In this document: in pieces, positions 8,438-17,959 of the stretch
How positions within the stretch are numbered: position 1 is the first letter of the stretch
Layout of the letters: each line of letters opens with the position of its first letter
Assembly: GCF_003382685.1 (NCBI RefSeq)
Contig: NZ_KZ859509.1
Location: 45,528 to 109,527 of the forward strand
Length of the DNA: 64,000 bases
Reading direction: 5' to 3'
Origin: Halorussus litoreus
GTDB taxonomy: Archaea; Halobacteriota; Halobacteria; Halobacteriales; Haladaptataceae
Position numbers and translations under genes: made by a program
Notes under the pieces: generated by a model
The model's input: only the letters and a program-made list of their open reading frames with translations
What the model was told of the DNA's origin: nothing
Databases searched by the model: none

Positions 8438-9271
8438 TCAGTCTCCCGACTCCTCGCCGCGGACGACGTGGCCGTACTTGAGCAGGGCGACGAAGACGCT
8501 GCCGCCGATGGCGTTGCCGACCGTGGCGAGCGCGAGGAACCCAGCGTAATCGGCGAGCGTGATGGCGGGTGAGACGAGCGCTCCTGCGAGCACCTCGACG
8601 TTGCCCGCGATGCAGTGGGGCAGGTGCGCGAGGCCGATGCCGGTGGTGACGAGCCAGACGACCGCGATGCGCGAGATACTCTCCTGAGCGGCGGTGAGGA
8701 GCCACGAGAGCAGCCCCATCAGCCAGCCAGCGACGACGGCCCCGGCCAGCACGAGCCCCGGCCCGTTCTCCGTGAGATGCAGTGCGATCTCGGTGAACGC
8801 CGAGGGTTCCACGATGCCGTAAGCCGGGGCGAACCAGACCATCCCGGCCGCGAAGACGACACCCCCGAGGACGTTCCCGGCGTAGACGAGCCCCCAGAGC
8901 CGGGCGAGTTGGCCGACCGTCGCGCGGCCGTCGATCACCGGCAGGCTGGCCCGTGCCGTGTGTTCGGTGAACAGCTCGGACCGGCCGCCGATGACGAAGA
9001 TAAAGCCGACCGCGTAGGCGTTGGCGACGACGATGCGGGTCAGCGGGTCGCCCCACGCGCCGCCGACGACGGTGTAGAGAATCGCCATGAACAGCGGGCC
9101 GAACCCGATGTCGAGTCCGGCCGAGATGCCTGAGAGGAAGAGGCCGTCGGCCGAGCGTTCGAGTTCCTCCAGCCCCTCCTGGATCTCCTGTGCGAGTATC
9201 TCCTTTTTGGGGAGCTGTCCTCCGGCCACCGGTTCGGTCCGGATGCGGCGGTCGAGTTCTTCTTTCGGCAC
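8438..9271 (-). CDS. Formate/nitrite transporter (FNT) family channel
   Basis: This 277-residue membrane channel has about six transmembrane segments and belongs to the pentameric FNT family that conducts small monovalent anions such as formate, nitrite or hydrosulfide. Segments such as GISAGLDIGFGPLF and the loop SELFTEHTARASLP resemble the haloarchaeal/YfdC-like branch, and LPHCIAGNVEVL corresponds to the P-loop helix region. A GTG at 9269-9271 gives MPKEELDRRI; the reading frame upstream is antisense to unrelated sequence. The substrate cannot be decided. Confidence 0.85.
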   Translation of the reverse strand: MPKEELDRRIRTEPVAGGQLPKKEILAQEIQEGLEELERSADGLFLSGISAGLDIGFGPLFMAILYTVVGGAWGDPLTRIVVANAYAVGFIFVIGGRSELFTEHTARASLPVIDGRATVGQLARLWGLVYAGNVLGGVVFAAGMVWFAPAYGIVEPSAFTEIALHLTENGPGLVLAGAVVAGWLMGLLSWLLTAAQESISRIAVVWLVTTGIGLAHLPHCIAGNVEVLAGALVSPAITLADYAGFLALATVGNAIGGSVFVALLKYGHVVRGEESGD

Positions 9272-9418
9272 CGTTGGAGCTAGTCGGAGCAAACGCGGAA
9301 AAGCCGTCTGGCCGCCAGCAGCGTGTCCCGGACGACCGATTTCGGGGTTCTGATTCGGAAGTTCCACTTCCACCGCGCTTGCGAGGGACTTAACACGGAG
9401 AAGGCGGACGTTCTCGGT

Positions 9419-9910
9419 ATGTCCAACGCGAAGGGCGACCGGCGGGAGCGCGAACTCGTCAACCGGCTCGACGAGGCCGGGTTCGCGGTCATGCGCGCGC
9501 CCGCCAGCGGGAGCGCGACCGAGCGCGAGCTCCCGGACGTGCTCGCGGGCGACGGGGGGAGCTTCTACGCCATCGAGGCCAAGTCGAGCTCGGGCGACCC
9601 CATCTATCTGACGGGCGAGGAGGTCGAGGCGCTGGTGTACTTCGGCCGGAACTTCGGCGCGAAGCCCAAGATCGGGGTGCGGTTCGACCGCGAGGACTGG
9701 TACTTCTTCCACCCGGCCGACGTCCACCAGACCGACGGCGGCAACTACCGCGTCAAGGTCGAGACGGCGCTCGAGGAGGGCGAACCCCTCGACGAGTTGA
9801 GGGAGGCCGACGACGAGGGCGAGGAATCCGACCACGACATCCGGGACGTGCTTCGGGCCGTCGAGCAGGGCGTGCTGTCGACCGACGAGGCCGCGTCGAT
9901 ACTCGAGTAA
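9419..9910 (+). CDS. hjc: Holliday junction resolvase Hjc
   Basis: This archaeal structure-specific nuclease cuts four-way DNA junctions during recombination. It has 163 residues; the core of about 110 residues carries the catalytic set of the family: Glu of [10 protein letters not shown], Asp of ELPDVLAGD, and the E-x-K of YAIEAKSSS. The remaining roughly 50 residues form an acidic tail typical of halophiles. The ATG at 9419 gives the conserved [14 protein letters not shown] start. Confidence 0.93.
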   Translation: MSNAKGDRRERELVNRLDEAGFAVMRAPASGSATERELPDVLAGDGGSFYAIEAKSSSGDPIYLTGEEVEALVYFGRNFGAKPKIGVRFDREDWYFFHPADVHQTDGGNYRVKVETALEEGEPLDELREADDEGEESDHDIRDVLRAVEQGVLSTDEAASILE

Positions 9911-10305
9911 GTTTCACCGTCCGGAAACTATCCCTATCTGGCAACGATCTCCATCTGCCAACTACCCCCGTCTGGCAGCTACCGAAAGGATTCCTTCGAA
10001 CTCGCAGACGTATAGCGAAAGACATATCCACCAATATGACTATTTCGACTATGTCGGTGATGTAGTCGGGGGGGGAATCCCGGTCGTCCTGCCGTCTGCG
10101 ACGCGCCAGCGCTACGTCATCGACGCGAACGCGACCGAGTCAGGTTCCGAGCGGCGACGCGGCGGACGCTTCAGGACGACGGAGGGCCGACCCATCCGCC
10201 GCTTTTTCGAGCATTTCCGAGAATACGTGGCTCGCAGTGACACCGCCCGGCAGTCTTCAGTTGTCAGTTGAAAATTGGCAGTCGTCAGTCGCCAGTCTCC
10301 AGTCC
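9911..10305. other. Intergenic region, no gene seen
   Basis: Between hjc and the convergent SWIM gene there is a repetitive start (imperfect repeats of the type ATCTGGCAAC) and, near 10245-10310, a run of CAGTC/CCAGT-like short repeats. No credible ORF or RNA was found. Confidence 0.4.
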
Positions 10306-10995
10306 TCAGTGCTGGACGGCCTCGAAGTCCGACAGCGCCGACTGATCGCCGCGCGTCTCGAACTCCTCGCGGCGGGCGAGTCGCCCGCGCGGGAACGAGT
10401 ACCGCCGAAGGTGGTGGGGCTTCAGGTCGTCGGGACCGAGCCCCCCAGGGACGGGGTACATCGCCTCGACCACCACGTCGTCGGCGCGGTACCCCTCGTT
10501 GGTCGAGTACGCCGCGACAGTGCAGTCGCGGTCGGTGATCGTCACCTCGTCCGCGCGCCGGTCGGTCGTCCGCACGACGACCAGCAGGTCGCCGGTCTCG
10601 CGGTCCACGACCGCCTCGCCGGGGTCGAGATTGCACGCCTCGCAGAGGTGCGGGCCGGTCGCTCGCTCGTCCACGAACGTCTCCTCGCCGCAGTTGGTAC
10701 ACGCCACGGCCCGCTGGCCGGGCGGCGGGACCAGTCCCTCGGTCACCTCGATGGCGACCCGCCGGAGGTGCTTGCACCGGACCCCGCGGAAGTTGTGGTC
10801 CGGGCAGGTACAGCGCCTGCCGGGCAGGTCCACGGAGTAGGTGTTCCCGCTCTGGCTCTCGACCTCGTAGACGCCACCGCCGAGCGGCGTGACCGCCATG
10901 CGCTCCATGCGAGCGCGCTGGGACCGGATGTCCCGCACGCTCTCGACCGGAGGGAGCGATGCTCGCGTTCGTTCGGAAGCTGTTGTGTTTGCCAT
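10306..10995 (-). CDS. SWIM zinc-finger protein
   Basis: This 229-residue cytosolic protein has a SWIM motif (CTCPDHNFRGVRCKHLRR, the C-x-C...C-x-H pattern) at about residues 63-80. A second possible zinc knuckle follows (CTNCGEE ... CEACNLD, about residues 98-122). The rest is a halophile-specific domain with no recognised catalytic motif. SWIM domains bind DNA or protein, so a nucleic-acid role is plausible. The ATG at 10993-10995 (MANTTASERTRA) with an upstream GGTGGGA is preferred over a longer reading. Confidence 0.8.
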   Translation of the reverse strand: MANTTASERTRASLPPVESVRDIRSQRARMERMAVTPLGGGVYEVESQSGNTYSVDLPGRRCTCPDHNFRGVRCKHLRRVAIEVTEGLVPPPGQRAVACTNCGEETFVDERATGPHLCEACNLDPGEAVVDRETGDLLVVVRTTDRRADEVTITDRDCTVAAYSTNEGYRADDVVVEAMYPVPGGLGPDDLKPHHLRRYSFPRGRLARREEFETRGDQSALSDFEAVQH

Positions 10996-11221
10996 AGGCT
11001 TCCCACCTGTGAGTGCGGTCGACCGACTTCCCCAGATCGTCTCTACCCCCAATCGTCGCGCTGTCGGCCGATTCCGCGTATAGTGAGGTAGGTGCTGGAC
11101 CACCCTAAGTCTTGCACCTGTCAGACCTCCCGAACGCCTGGAAACGGTGGCTTGACCCGCGCTAGCGCCACGATTCGACTTCGAGAATCACGATTCGATT
11201 TCGGAAACTGTCGGCGAGCAA

Positions 11222-11249
11222 GGGCGCGGCGCTGAACAGCGCTGCGCCC
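11222..11249. other. 13-bp hairpin
   Basis: GGGCGCGGCGCTG is followed by AA and the complementary arm CAGCGCTGCGCCC, with a single G-T pair. Confidence 0.6.
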
Positions 11250-11495
11250 GAGCGGACGAACGCGAAAACGACGGCGTACCGGCTATTTAGCCGATCTTCG
11301 CGTCTCGCGCCGATCCCGACGTACCACGACTGCCAAGCGAGGGGCGAACGAACCCCTGCAGGGAGCCAACGGTTCCCCCACGAGCAGCAACAGCAGCAGT
11401 CGCTCGCCAGCGTCCGCGCGAACGTAGCGAGCGCGGTTCCCCGCGAGCGAACGCACGTGAGCGAGCGGCCTTTTTTGGTCCAGACTTTTCGAGGA

Positions 11496-11540
11496 GTGGT
11501 GGTCACCGGCGCGCCGAAGTTTTCGGCGCGCCGGTGACCA
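11496..11540. terminator. Perfect 21-bp hairpin with 3-base loop
   Basis: Arms 11496-11516 and 11520-11540 are perfectly complementary around the loop GTT. Short T6 and A6 runs outside (near 11468 and 11549) extend the symmetry loosely. It sits in the divergent space upstream of a small membrane protein gene, so it is not an obvious terminator for either neighbour; the class is assigned by shape only. Confidence 0.5.
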
Positions 11541-11615
11541 CCCGACGAAGAAAAAAGGTGGTCGTCAAAAGGTCGTGTCGTAACCCTTTTGCACGTACTC
11601 TGGGAAGCCCACAGC

Positions 11616-11819
11616 ATGGCAATCGACCAGGATACCCTCCGCGAGATAGTCGTCGGGGTGGGTTCCGTCGGTCTGTTCGTCGGTCTCCTCTACTGGGTCG
11701 GCACGACGTACGGGAACGGCGGCCTCTCCGAGACCGGTGCGCTGGCCGTCGTCGGCATGATCGTCGCGTTCGTGCTCCTGATGACCGGCGTCGGCTTCTG
11801 GATGTCCCGGCAGTACTGA
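11616..11819 (+). CDS. Small two-helix membrane protein
   Basis: This 67-residue protein starts MAIDQDTLREIVVGVG and has two hydrophobic helices (about residues 11-29 and 41-60) with a short polar loop between them, ending WMSRQY. Similar small membrane proteins are common in haloarchaea without assigned function. Start chosen by the ATG at 11616. Confidence 0.7.
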   Translation: MAIDQDTLREIVVGVGSVGLFVGLLYWVGTTYGNGGLSETGALAVVGMIVAFVLLMTGVGFWMSRQY

Positions 11820-12020
11820 TAGCTCCGTTTTCGCGTTCGTCGTGGAGTTCGCTCGTATCGGCGAGTCCGCTTACATCGTCCAGTCCGCTTACATCGTCGA
11901 CTCTGTTCGCATCGTCCAGTCCAAACGAATCGCCGAGAAACGTCCGCGTGGGCTCTTTTCGGCCCGAAATCCGGCTGAACCGGGCGCAGGCGTTTAGGTT
12001 CGCGGTCCCGTGGAATCGGC

Positions 12021-13046
12021 ATGGGGGTTTCAAGCGAAGCCAGACGAGTTCTTCGGGAGTCGTGGCAGGAGGTCCGCGACGAGAACGTCACGTTCATGGC
12101 GGGCAGCATCGCCTACTACGCGTTCGTCTCGATACTGCCGCTGCTGGTGTTCGCGCTGATCGTCCTCTCGGCGGTCGACAACGCGGCGTTCACCGCGGGG
12201 CTGTCCGACCTCACCGAGTCGTTCCTCACGCCCTACGCACGGGAACTCATCGCGGGTTCGCTCGACGCCACCGCCGCCAGAACCGGCGTGTCGGTCGTCG
12301 GCGCGATCACGCTCCTGTGGGGGATGTCGCGCATCTTCCGCGGGCTCGACGTGGCGTTCTCGGAGATCTACGACAGCAGCGCCGACAAGTCCCTGCTGGC
12401 GACGATCGAGAACGGCCTCGTGGTGTTCGTCGCGCTCGGCATCGCGGTGACGGCCTTCGTCGCGGCAGGGTCGGTCGCCGCGCTCGCGCCCGACCTGCCG
12501 TATCCCGCCGTGGTGAACCCACTCTTGCTCGTTTTCGGGCTCGCCGTCGCGTTCGTCCCGGTCTACTACGTGTTCCCCGACGTGGACCTAACCGTTCGGG
12601 AAATACTCCCCGGCGTCCTGTTCGCCGCCATCAGCTGGACCGCGCTGGGTGCGCTGTTTCAGGGCTACGTGCAGTTCGCCACGCGCTACGAGGCGATCTA
12701 CGGCACCCTCGGGAGCGCGTTCCTCTTGCTCGTCTGGCTCTACTTCTCGGGACTCCTCCTGCTGGTCGGGGGCGTCCTCAACGCCGTGCTTGCCGGCCGG
12801 ACCAACGACGAACACGCGCTCCACGTGACCGAGGAAGTCAGCGCCGCCTCCGGGGACGACCGCGATGGCAGGAGTGCAGACGATCGCCGGCATTCGGACG
12901 ATACCCAGCGACTCCGCGACCGCGTGGCGGAGTTGGAGGCCGAGAACGACCGCCTGCGGCGCGCGAACGAGCATCTGAGCCAGCGACTCGCCCGCCGGTC
13001 GGTCTGGGCACGAGCAAAGCAGTGGATCGGCAGCGAGTGGGGCTGA
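12021..13046 (+). CDS. YihY/BrkB family membrane protein
   Basis: This 341-residue inner-membrane protein has about six transmembrane helices (residues about 30-265). The segments FMAGSIAYYAFVSILPLL and YFSGLLLLVGGVLNAVL are characteristic of the BrkB/YihY (UPF0761) family, sometimes miscalled RNase BN. The last 60 residues contain a predicted coiled coil (RVAELEAENDRLRRANEHL). The function of the family is unsettled. Start is ATG 12021. Confidence 0.88.
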   Translation: MGVSSEARRVLRESWQEVRDENVTFMAGSIAYYAFVSILPLLVFALIVLSAVDNAAFTAGLSDLTESFLTPYARELIAGSLDATAARTGVSVVGAITLLWGMSRIFRGLDVAFSEIYDSSADKSLLATIENGLVVFVALGIAVTAFVAAGSVAALAPDLPYPAVVNPLLLVFGLAVAFVPVYYVFPDVDLTVREILPGVLFAAISWTALGALFQGYVQFATRYEAIYGTLGSAFLLLVWLYFSGLLLLVGGVLNAVLAGRTNDEHALHVTEEVSAASGDDRDGRSADDRRHSDDTQRLRDRVAELEAENDRLRRANEHLSQRLARRSVWARAKQWIGSEWG

Positions 13047-13128
13047 AGAGCGGGAAATCGAAATTATTCGTGGCGCGGCTCCCACAAGCGAAGCAACACT
13101 TATAGCGCCCGCAGTGTTAGTTGTCAAC

Positions 13129-13335
13129 ATGTACCGCGAAAGTCGGCCAGGTGCCAGCCCCCTCGACCGCCTCGGGTCGCACTTCGACGCGGACCTCGTC
13201 TGTCCCGACTGCGGGTTCGACGACGCCGACGGCCACTGGATGAGCGACACGAGCGGCGACCGGGTGCGCTATCGCCACGTCTGCCCGAGCTGTGGCTCCA
13301 TCCGCAAGCGGACGCTCGACCTCGGCCGCAGGTAG
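13129..13335 (+). CDS. Small zinc-ribbon protein
   Basis: This 68-residue protein has two C-x2-C knuckles, VCPDCGF (about residue 24) and VCPSCGS (about residue 51), arranged as a zinc ribbon. A GTG 15 bases upstream (13114) is an alternative start, but the ATG at 13129 (MYRESRPGAS) is preferred. No partner is apparent; it lies between BrkB and the convergent alaS. Confidence 0.7.
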   Translation: MYRESRPGASPLDRLGSHFDADLVCPDCGFDDADGHWMSDTSGDRVRYRHVCPSCGSIRKRTLDLGRR

Positions 13336-13422
13336 CGAGTCGACCGCCGACAGCGAATCGACCGCTGATAGCGAATTCACTGCGGATAGCGATTGACTGG
13401 TGACAGCGAATCGACCGTGGAT
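13334..13422. repeat. Tandem 18-bp repeat, five units
   Basis: Five imperfect units of the type AGCGAATCGACCGCTGAT fill the gap between the zinc-ribbon gene and the 3' end of alaS. The first unit overlaps the stop codon of the zinc-ribbon gene. Confidence 0.75.
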
Positions 13423-13451
13423 AGAGAAGGAGCTTCGCGTCCGGCCGTCAG

Positions 13452-16268
13452 TCAGGCGTTCCGAACCTGGCGAAGCACCTCGGGCGCATCTTCGAGGGCG
13501 TCGTCCAGCTTCGCGCCGTCGGGGCCGCCGCCCTGCGCGAAGTCCGGCGGGCCGCCGCCGCCACCGCCGACCTTCCGGGCGAGTTCGCCGACGACCTCGC
13601 CGGCGTTGACTCCCACGCCCTCCGGCACCGCGACCACGAACTGCGCGCCGTCAGCACCACTGCCGATGACCGCGATCTTGCCCTCCTCGACCAGCGCGTT
13701 GGCGGTCGCCCGGAGTTCGTCCATGTCGGCGTCGAGTCGCTGGACGACCGCGGTGGCGTCGCCGACCTCGACCTCCTCGCCGGCGGCCCCGCCCGAGGCG
13801 CGGGCTTCGGCCAACTGCTCCTTGAGGTCCTCGATCTGCTTGCCGCGGGCCTTCCACTCCTCGAAGAACCGCTCGGCGGTCTCGGGCACCTCTGCGGGCA
13901 CGACGTCGAGGATCTCGGCGGCGTCGGCGAGCGCGGCCTCGGTGCGCTGGGTGGCCTCGACCGCGGCCTCGCCAGCGGCGAAGGTGATGCGCTCGACTCC
14001 GTCCTGGACGCGCTCGGTGTTCAGAATCTTGATAGTGCCGACATCGCCCGTGCGTCGGACGTGGGTGCCCCCGCAGGCCTGCACGTCCTCGGCGACGTGG
14101 ATGAGCCGGATGTTCTTCCCGGCCGGGATACCGCCCTGATACAGGTCGAAGCCGTACTCCTCCTCGGCCTCGTGGCGGTTGGGCCACTCCTGCTGGACCG
14201 ACGTGTTCTCCATCACGATCTCGTTGGCGACTCGCTCGATCTCGTCTCTGGTCTCGCGGTCGATGCGCTCGTAGTGGCGAACGTCGATGCGCGAGCTGTC
14301 GATGCCCTTCTGCGCGCCCGCCTGCCGGACGTGCTCGCCCAGCACCTCGCGGGCGGCGTGGATCACGATGTGGGTCGCGGTGTGGTGACGCATCAGCCGG
14401 CGGCGGCGCTCGACGTCGATGTTCCCGCGGACGATGTCGCCCTTGCCGACCGGCTCGTCGGTCCGGTGAAGGATGACCCCGTCGCGGATCTGGACGTCCT
14501 CGACCTGCACGGTGGTGTCGTCGGTGGTCAAGGCACCCCTGTCGGCGGGCTGGCCGCCGCCCTCCGGGTAGAACATCGTCTGGTCGAGCACCACGTCGTA
14601 GACGGGTTCGCCCTCGCTCGCATCGCCATCACCGGCTCCCTCTCCCTCGCGCTCGAACACGTCGAGGACGACGGCCTCGAAGTCGGTGCCGAACTGGTCC
14701 TCGTAGTAGTGGCGGTCGGTCGCCGGGAGGTCGTCGAACCGGTCCTCGTCTTCGGTCTCCTCCTCGAACGGCTGCCCGGAGTCGTGCCGGGACGCGACGA
14801 GGCTGTAGAAGTCGTCGGGCACGTCGACACCGGTGCCGAAGTCGGCCGCGATCTCCTCGACCATGTCGGGCTGGATGCCGTGGGAGTCGTACAGTTCGAC
14901 CAGTTCCTCGGTCGGGATCGGCTCGCCCTCCTCGGCGTAGCGCTTGGCGAGCCGTTCGACCCGGCGACCACCCTGTTCGAGCGTCTCGCGGTACTTCTCG
15001 ATCTCGGTCCGGACGATGTCCCGGACCGTGTCGCGGTTCTCGTAGCCGAGCCGCTCGGCCTGCATGTCGACGAGTTCGTCGAGCGGGGCGTCGACGCCCA
15101 CGTTGTCGCAGAGTCGCTTGGTCCGGCGCAGGACCATCCGGGCGAGGTAGCCCGTGCCGACGTTGCTCGGGACGATGCCGTCGCCGAGCATGTACGCCAG
15201 CGTCCGGCAGTGGTCCGCGATGGCGTAGATGTCCTCGAGCGGTTCGAGCAGCGCTTCGAGGTCGGCCGTCGAGACGTCGAGTTCGCGGGCGATGTTGTCG
15301 CGGGCGGCCTCCATGTCCTCGGCCTCGTCGATGTCCATGTGACCCGCGAGCTTCGAGGAGCGATGCACGAGTTGGGCCTCCTCCTCGGTGTGCTCGACGC
15401 CCGCGTTGTCCTTCAGGAAGGCTATCATTTCGGGGTAGACCGCCTCGTAGACGGTCGGGGTCCCCTGACTCACCCACGTCCAGCGTTCGAGGCCGTAGCC
15501 GGTGTCGACGACGTAGGTGTCCATCTTCGAGTAGCGGTTGCCGTCCTTCATCTCGTACTCGCCGTCGGGGTCCTGTTCCATCGACATGAAGACGAGGGTG
15601 GCGAGTTCCGCGCCGCGGTAGATGACCTCGATGGCGGGTCCGGCGTTCCCCCCGCCGACCCACGGGTCCTCGATGTAGGTGATCTCTTCCGGGTCCGCGC
15701 CCATCGACTCGAAGAACTTGTCGCAGTACTCGACGGTCTCGTCCTTCCAGTAGACTTCCCCTTGGTAGGCGTACTGGTCGGGGTCCTCCAGATCCTCGCG
15801 GGCGTTGAACGCGTGGTGGGCCATCATCTCGAACGCCATGGTGTGGCGACCCGTCTTGCCCACGTTGTCGATGTCTTGCATCCGGATGCAGGGCTGACTG
15901 ATGGTCAGCGGGTTGGCCGGCGGCGGGGTCTGCCCGGAGGTCACCAGCGGCTGGAAGTCGTAGATCGACGCCTGTGTGAGCAGCACGTCGTCCCGCCAGC
16001 GGTTCGCTGCGACCGGGTACGGGTCGATGCGCTCGTGGTCCTGGTCCTCGAAAAAGGAGAGGAACGCCTCGCGCATCTCCTCCAGACTGTACTCGCCGTC
16101 GAAGCCCGCGTTGTCGATGAACTGGTAGTCCTCGCATGGCGGCTCGCCGCAAGTCCTCCGGTCCTCGTCGCGCGTCCAGAAGAAGTCACCGCACTCCGTA
16201 CACTCCTTTCTCACGAAGTCTTCTTCCTCGAAATAATCGAGGCGGTACTCCTCTTCGAGTTCGCTCAT
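13452..16268 (-). CDS. alaS: Alanyl-tRNA synthetase (archaeal type)
   Basis: It charges tRNA-Ala in the cytosol. It has 938 residues, usual for archaea. An N-terminal zinc motif (CTECGDFFW ... CGEPPC, about residues 23-45) marks the archaeal form; the class II catalytic domain follows. The editing domain carries HHTATH (about residue 618) and the distal [10 protein letters not shown] zinc ligands (about residue 735). A glycine-rich C-terminal domain ([17 protein letters not shown]) ends the protein. The ATG at 16266-16268 gives [10 protein letters not shown]. Transcription runs convergent to the small zinc-ribbon gene. Confidence 0.96.
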   Translation of the reverse strand: MSELEEEYRLDYFEEEDFVRKECTECGDFFWTRDEDRRTCGEPPCEDYQFIDNAGFDGEYSLEEMREAFLSFFEDQDHERIDPYPVAANRWRDDVLLTQASIYDFQPLVTSGQTPPPANPLTISQPCIRMQDIDNVGKTGRHTMAFEMMAHHAFNAREDLEDPDQYAYQGEVYWKDETVEYCDKFFESMGADPEEITYIEDPWVGGGNAGPAIEVIYRGAELATLVFMSMEQDPDGEYEMKDGNRYSKMDTYVVDTGYGLERWTWVSQGTPTVYEAVYPEMIAFLKDNAGVEHTEEEAQLVHRSSKLAGHMDIDEAEDMEAARDNIARELDVSTADLEALLEPLEDIYAIADHCRTLAYMLGDGIVPSNVGTGYLARMVLRRTKRLCDNVGVDAPLDELVDMQAERLGYENRDTVRDIVRTEIEKYRETLEQGGRRVERLAKRYAEEGEPIPTEELVELYDSHGIQPDMVEEIAADFGTGVDVPDDFYSLVASRHDSGQPFEEETEDEDRFDDLPATDRHYYEDQFGTDFEAVVLDVFEREGEGAGDGDASEGEPVYDVVLDQTMFYPEGGGQPADRGALTTDDTTVQVEDVQIRDGVILHRTDEPVGKGDIVRGNIDVERRRRLMRHHTATHIVIHAAREVLGEHVRQAGAQKGIDSSRIDVRHYERIDRETRDEIERVANEIVMENTSVQQEWPNRHEAEEEYGFDLYQGGIPAGKNIRLIHVAEDVQACGGTHVRRTGDVGTIKILNTERVQDGVERITFAAGEAAVEATQRTEAALADAAEILDVVPAEVPETAERFFEEWKARGKQIEDLKEQLAEARASGGAAGEEVEVGDATAVVQRLDADMDELRATANALVEEGKIAVIGSGADGAQFVVAVPEGVGVNAGEVVGELARKVGGGGGGPPDFAQGGGPDGAKLDDALEDAPEVLRQVRNA

Positions 16269-16393
16269 ATTGTGCGTAAGTGGCTAGGGAACGCGTAAAA
16301 CAGTTCCGCAACGAGCGTCGGTCCGTCGCTCGAATCGGGTGTGAGCGTCGCGTTGGTGGCCACTGGCTTCCGTCCGTCGTCGGCAGGCGGAGG

Positions 16394-16570
16394 TTAGTCG
16401 TCGGCCGTGGGCGCGGGGTCGTCGCGCGCCGACGCGGTCGATCGCGCGCTGACCGGCTCCGACCCGCAGTCGACGCACGCGTACGCCCCGTCGACCGTCT
16501 GCACGACGGGTGCGTTGCAGTCGATGCATTTCAGACGCGCGTCCCGTACCTGTCTCGGATAGCGTCCCAT
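16394..16570 (-). CDS. Small zinc-ribbon protein (58 residues)
   Basis: ATG 16568-16570 opens MGRYPRQVRDARLKCIDC, followed by a second knuckle YACVDCGSEP and an acidic tail, with a TAA stop at 16394-16396. The two C-x2-C pairs 20 residues apart are a typical zinc ribbon. The gene lies between rfcS and alaS on the same strand and is too short for most ORF cut-offs. Function unknown. Confidence 0.65.
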   Translation of the reverse strand: MGRYPRQVRDARLKCIDCNAPVVQTVDGAYACVDCGSEPVSARSTASARDDPAPTADD

Positions 16571-16665
16571 GGATGTACTCCTCGCTCGCTACGCCGGTCC
16601 GGAGTAAAAGGGGGAGCGGCCGTTCGGGACCGTTTCCGCGATTATCGGCGGGTTTCGCGGGGCTG

Positions 16666-16714
16666 GCGGGCGTTTCCGCGCCGCGGCAGGACGCCGCGGC
16701 GCGGAAAGGCCCGC
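16666..16714. terminator. Long hairpin downstream of rfcS
   Basis: A 6-bp stem GCGGGC/GCCCGC, one G-G mismatch, then a perfect 15-bp stem TTTCCGCGCCGCGGC/GCCGCGGCGCGGAAA around the loop AGGAC. It lies 64 bases past the rfcS stop on the transcribed strand, so a terminator or 3'-end processing role is likely. Confidence 0.6.
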
Positions 16715-16777
16715 TTGCCATCGGCTAGTTCAGGGCTACTCGACAGTCGCCGACTACCCGACCCTGCCGGGCCGCCG

Positions 16778-17800
16778 TCACTCGTCGTTCAGCGACAGCG
16801 ACGCCAGCAGGGCCTCCAGCTGGACCTGCTCGTTCGCGCCCTCGGTGATGCGGTAGTCGACCTCGCCCACGCGGTCCATCAGGCGAACGGTGGCGGCGTC
16901 GTCGAGCTCGAACTCCCACACCGACCGGTGGAGCTGGTCGATGATGTCGCCACCGGCCATCCCCTTGTTCGTGAGCAGGTCGTCGAGGATCGAACGCGCC
17001 TTGCTGAAGTCACCCTCGATAGCGTTGGTCACCATCTCCTCGATCTCCTCCGGGCGGGCAGTGCTCGTGATGGTAAACACCGCCTCCTCGTCGACCACTT
17101 CGCCCATCACCGCGGCGGCCTGCAGCGCGTTGATGGCCTTGCGCATGTCGCCGTCGGCGGCGTAGACCAGCGCGTCCACGCCCTCTTCGGTGGTCTCGAT
17201 GCCCTCCACGTCGGCGATCTTCCGAACCTGCCCGGCCACCGCCTCGTCGTTCAGCGGGCCGAAGCGGAAGGTTGCGCATCGGGACTGGATGGGGTCGATG
17301 ATCTTCGAGGAGTAGTTACACGAGAGGATGAATCGGGTGTTCGCGGAGAACTGCTCCATCGTTCGGCGGAGTGCAGACTGGGCGTCGGACGTGAGGGAGT
17401 CGGCCTCGTCGAGGAAGATGATGCGGTAGTTGTGACCGCCGAACGAGGACCGCGCGAAGTTCTTGATGCGGTCCCGGACCACGTCGATGCCGCGCTGGTC
17501 GGAGGCGTTGAGTTCGAGGAAGTGCTGCTGCCAGTCGTCGCCGTACAGCTGCTTGGCGATGGCGACCGCGCTGGTCGTCTTCCCGACACCCGCCGGCCCC
17601 GAGAACAGGAGGTTCGGCAGGTCGTCGCGCTCGACGTACCGCTTCAGCCGCGCGGTGATGTCCTCGTGGCCCGCCACCTCGTCGAGGGTCTGGGGTCGGT
17701 ACTTCTCGATCCAGATCTCGTCCCGGCCCGCGTCCGGGACCGACTCCGGTTCGGACGCCTCGTCGGCCCCACTCTCGGCCTCGCTCTCGACCTCGCTCAT
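16778..17800 (-). CDS. rfcS: Replication factor C small subunit
   Basis: This clamp-loader ATPase opens PCNA and loads it on DNA. It is 340 residues. After an acidic halophilic N-terminus come [16 protein letters not shown], the Walker [11 protein letters not shown], Walker [10 protein letters not shown], the sensor region [12 protein letters not shown] and the SRC motif QSRCATFRF, which supplies the arginine finger. The ATG at 17798-17800 ([11 protein letters not shown]) is chosen over a longer frame with non-conserved sequence. Its partner PCNA is encoded at 50302. Confidence 0.95.
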   Translation of the reverse strand: MSEVESEAESGADEASEPESVPDAGRDEIWIEKYRPQTLDEVAGHEDITARLKRYVERDDLPNLLFSGPAGVGKTTSAVAIAKQLYGDDWQQHFLELNASDQRGIDVVRDRIKNFARSSFGGHNYRIIFLDEADSLTSDAQSALRRTMEQFSANTRFILSCNYSSKIIDPIQSRCATFRFGPLNDEAVAGQVRKIADVEGIETTEEGVDALVYAADGDMRKAINALQAAAVMGEVVDEEAVFTITSTARPEEIEEMVTNAIEGDFSKARSILDDLLTNKGMAGGDIIDQLHRSVWEFELDDAATVRLMDRVGEVDYRITEGANEQVQLEALLASLSLNDE

Positions 17801-17959
17801 GTGGGAGTCGAAGTGCTTGCCGGTCTTAAAGTCCCCGAGGTCGCACTGAGCGTTCCGAGACCTCATGGAGTAGTCCACAGTGGGTGAGTCCCACGTGAAC
17901 TGTTTACGCCACTATTACCAGCGAAACTACTATTTCGGATACGGTCGAACCGCCGAGAC

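Larger units (their letters stand above)
10996..11615. other. Divergent intergenic region rich in hairpins
   Basis: No protein gene is seen. The region contains a 13-bp hairpin at 11222-11249, a GCGAGCGAACGC-type stretch ending in GGCCTTTTTTGG near 11465, and the 21-bp hairpin at 11496-11540. A structured RNA is conceivable, but none of the known large archaeal RNAs (RNase P, 7S) was recognised. Confidence 0.4.
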
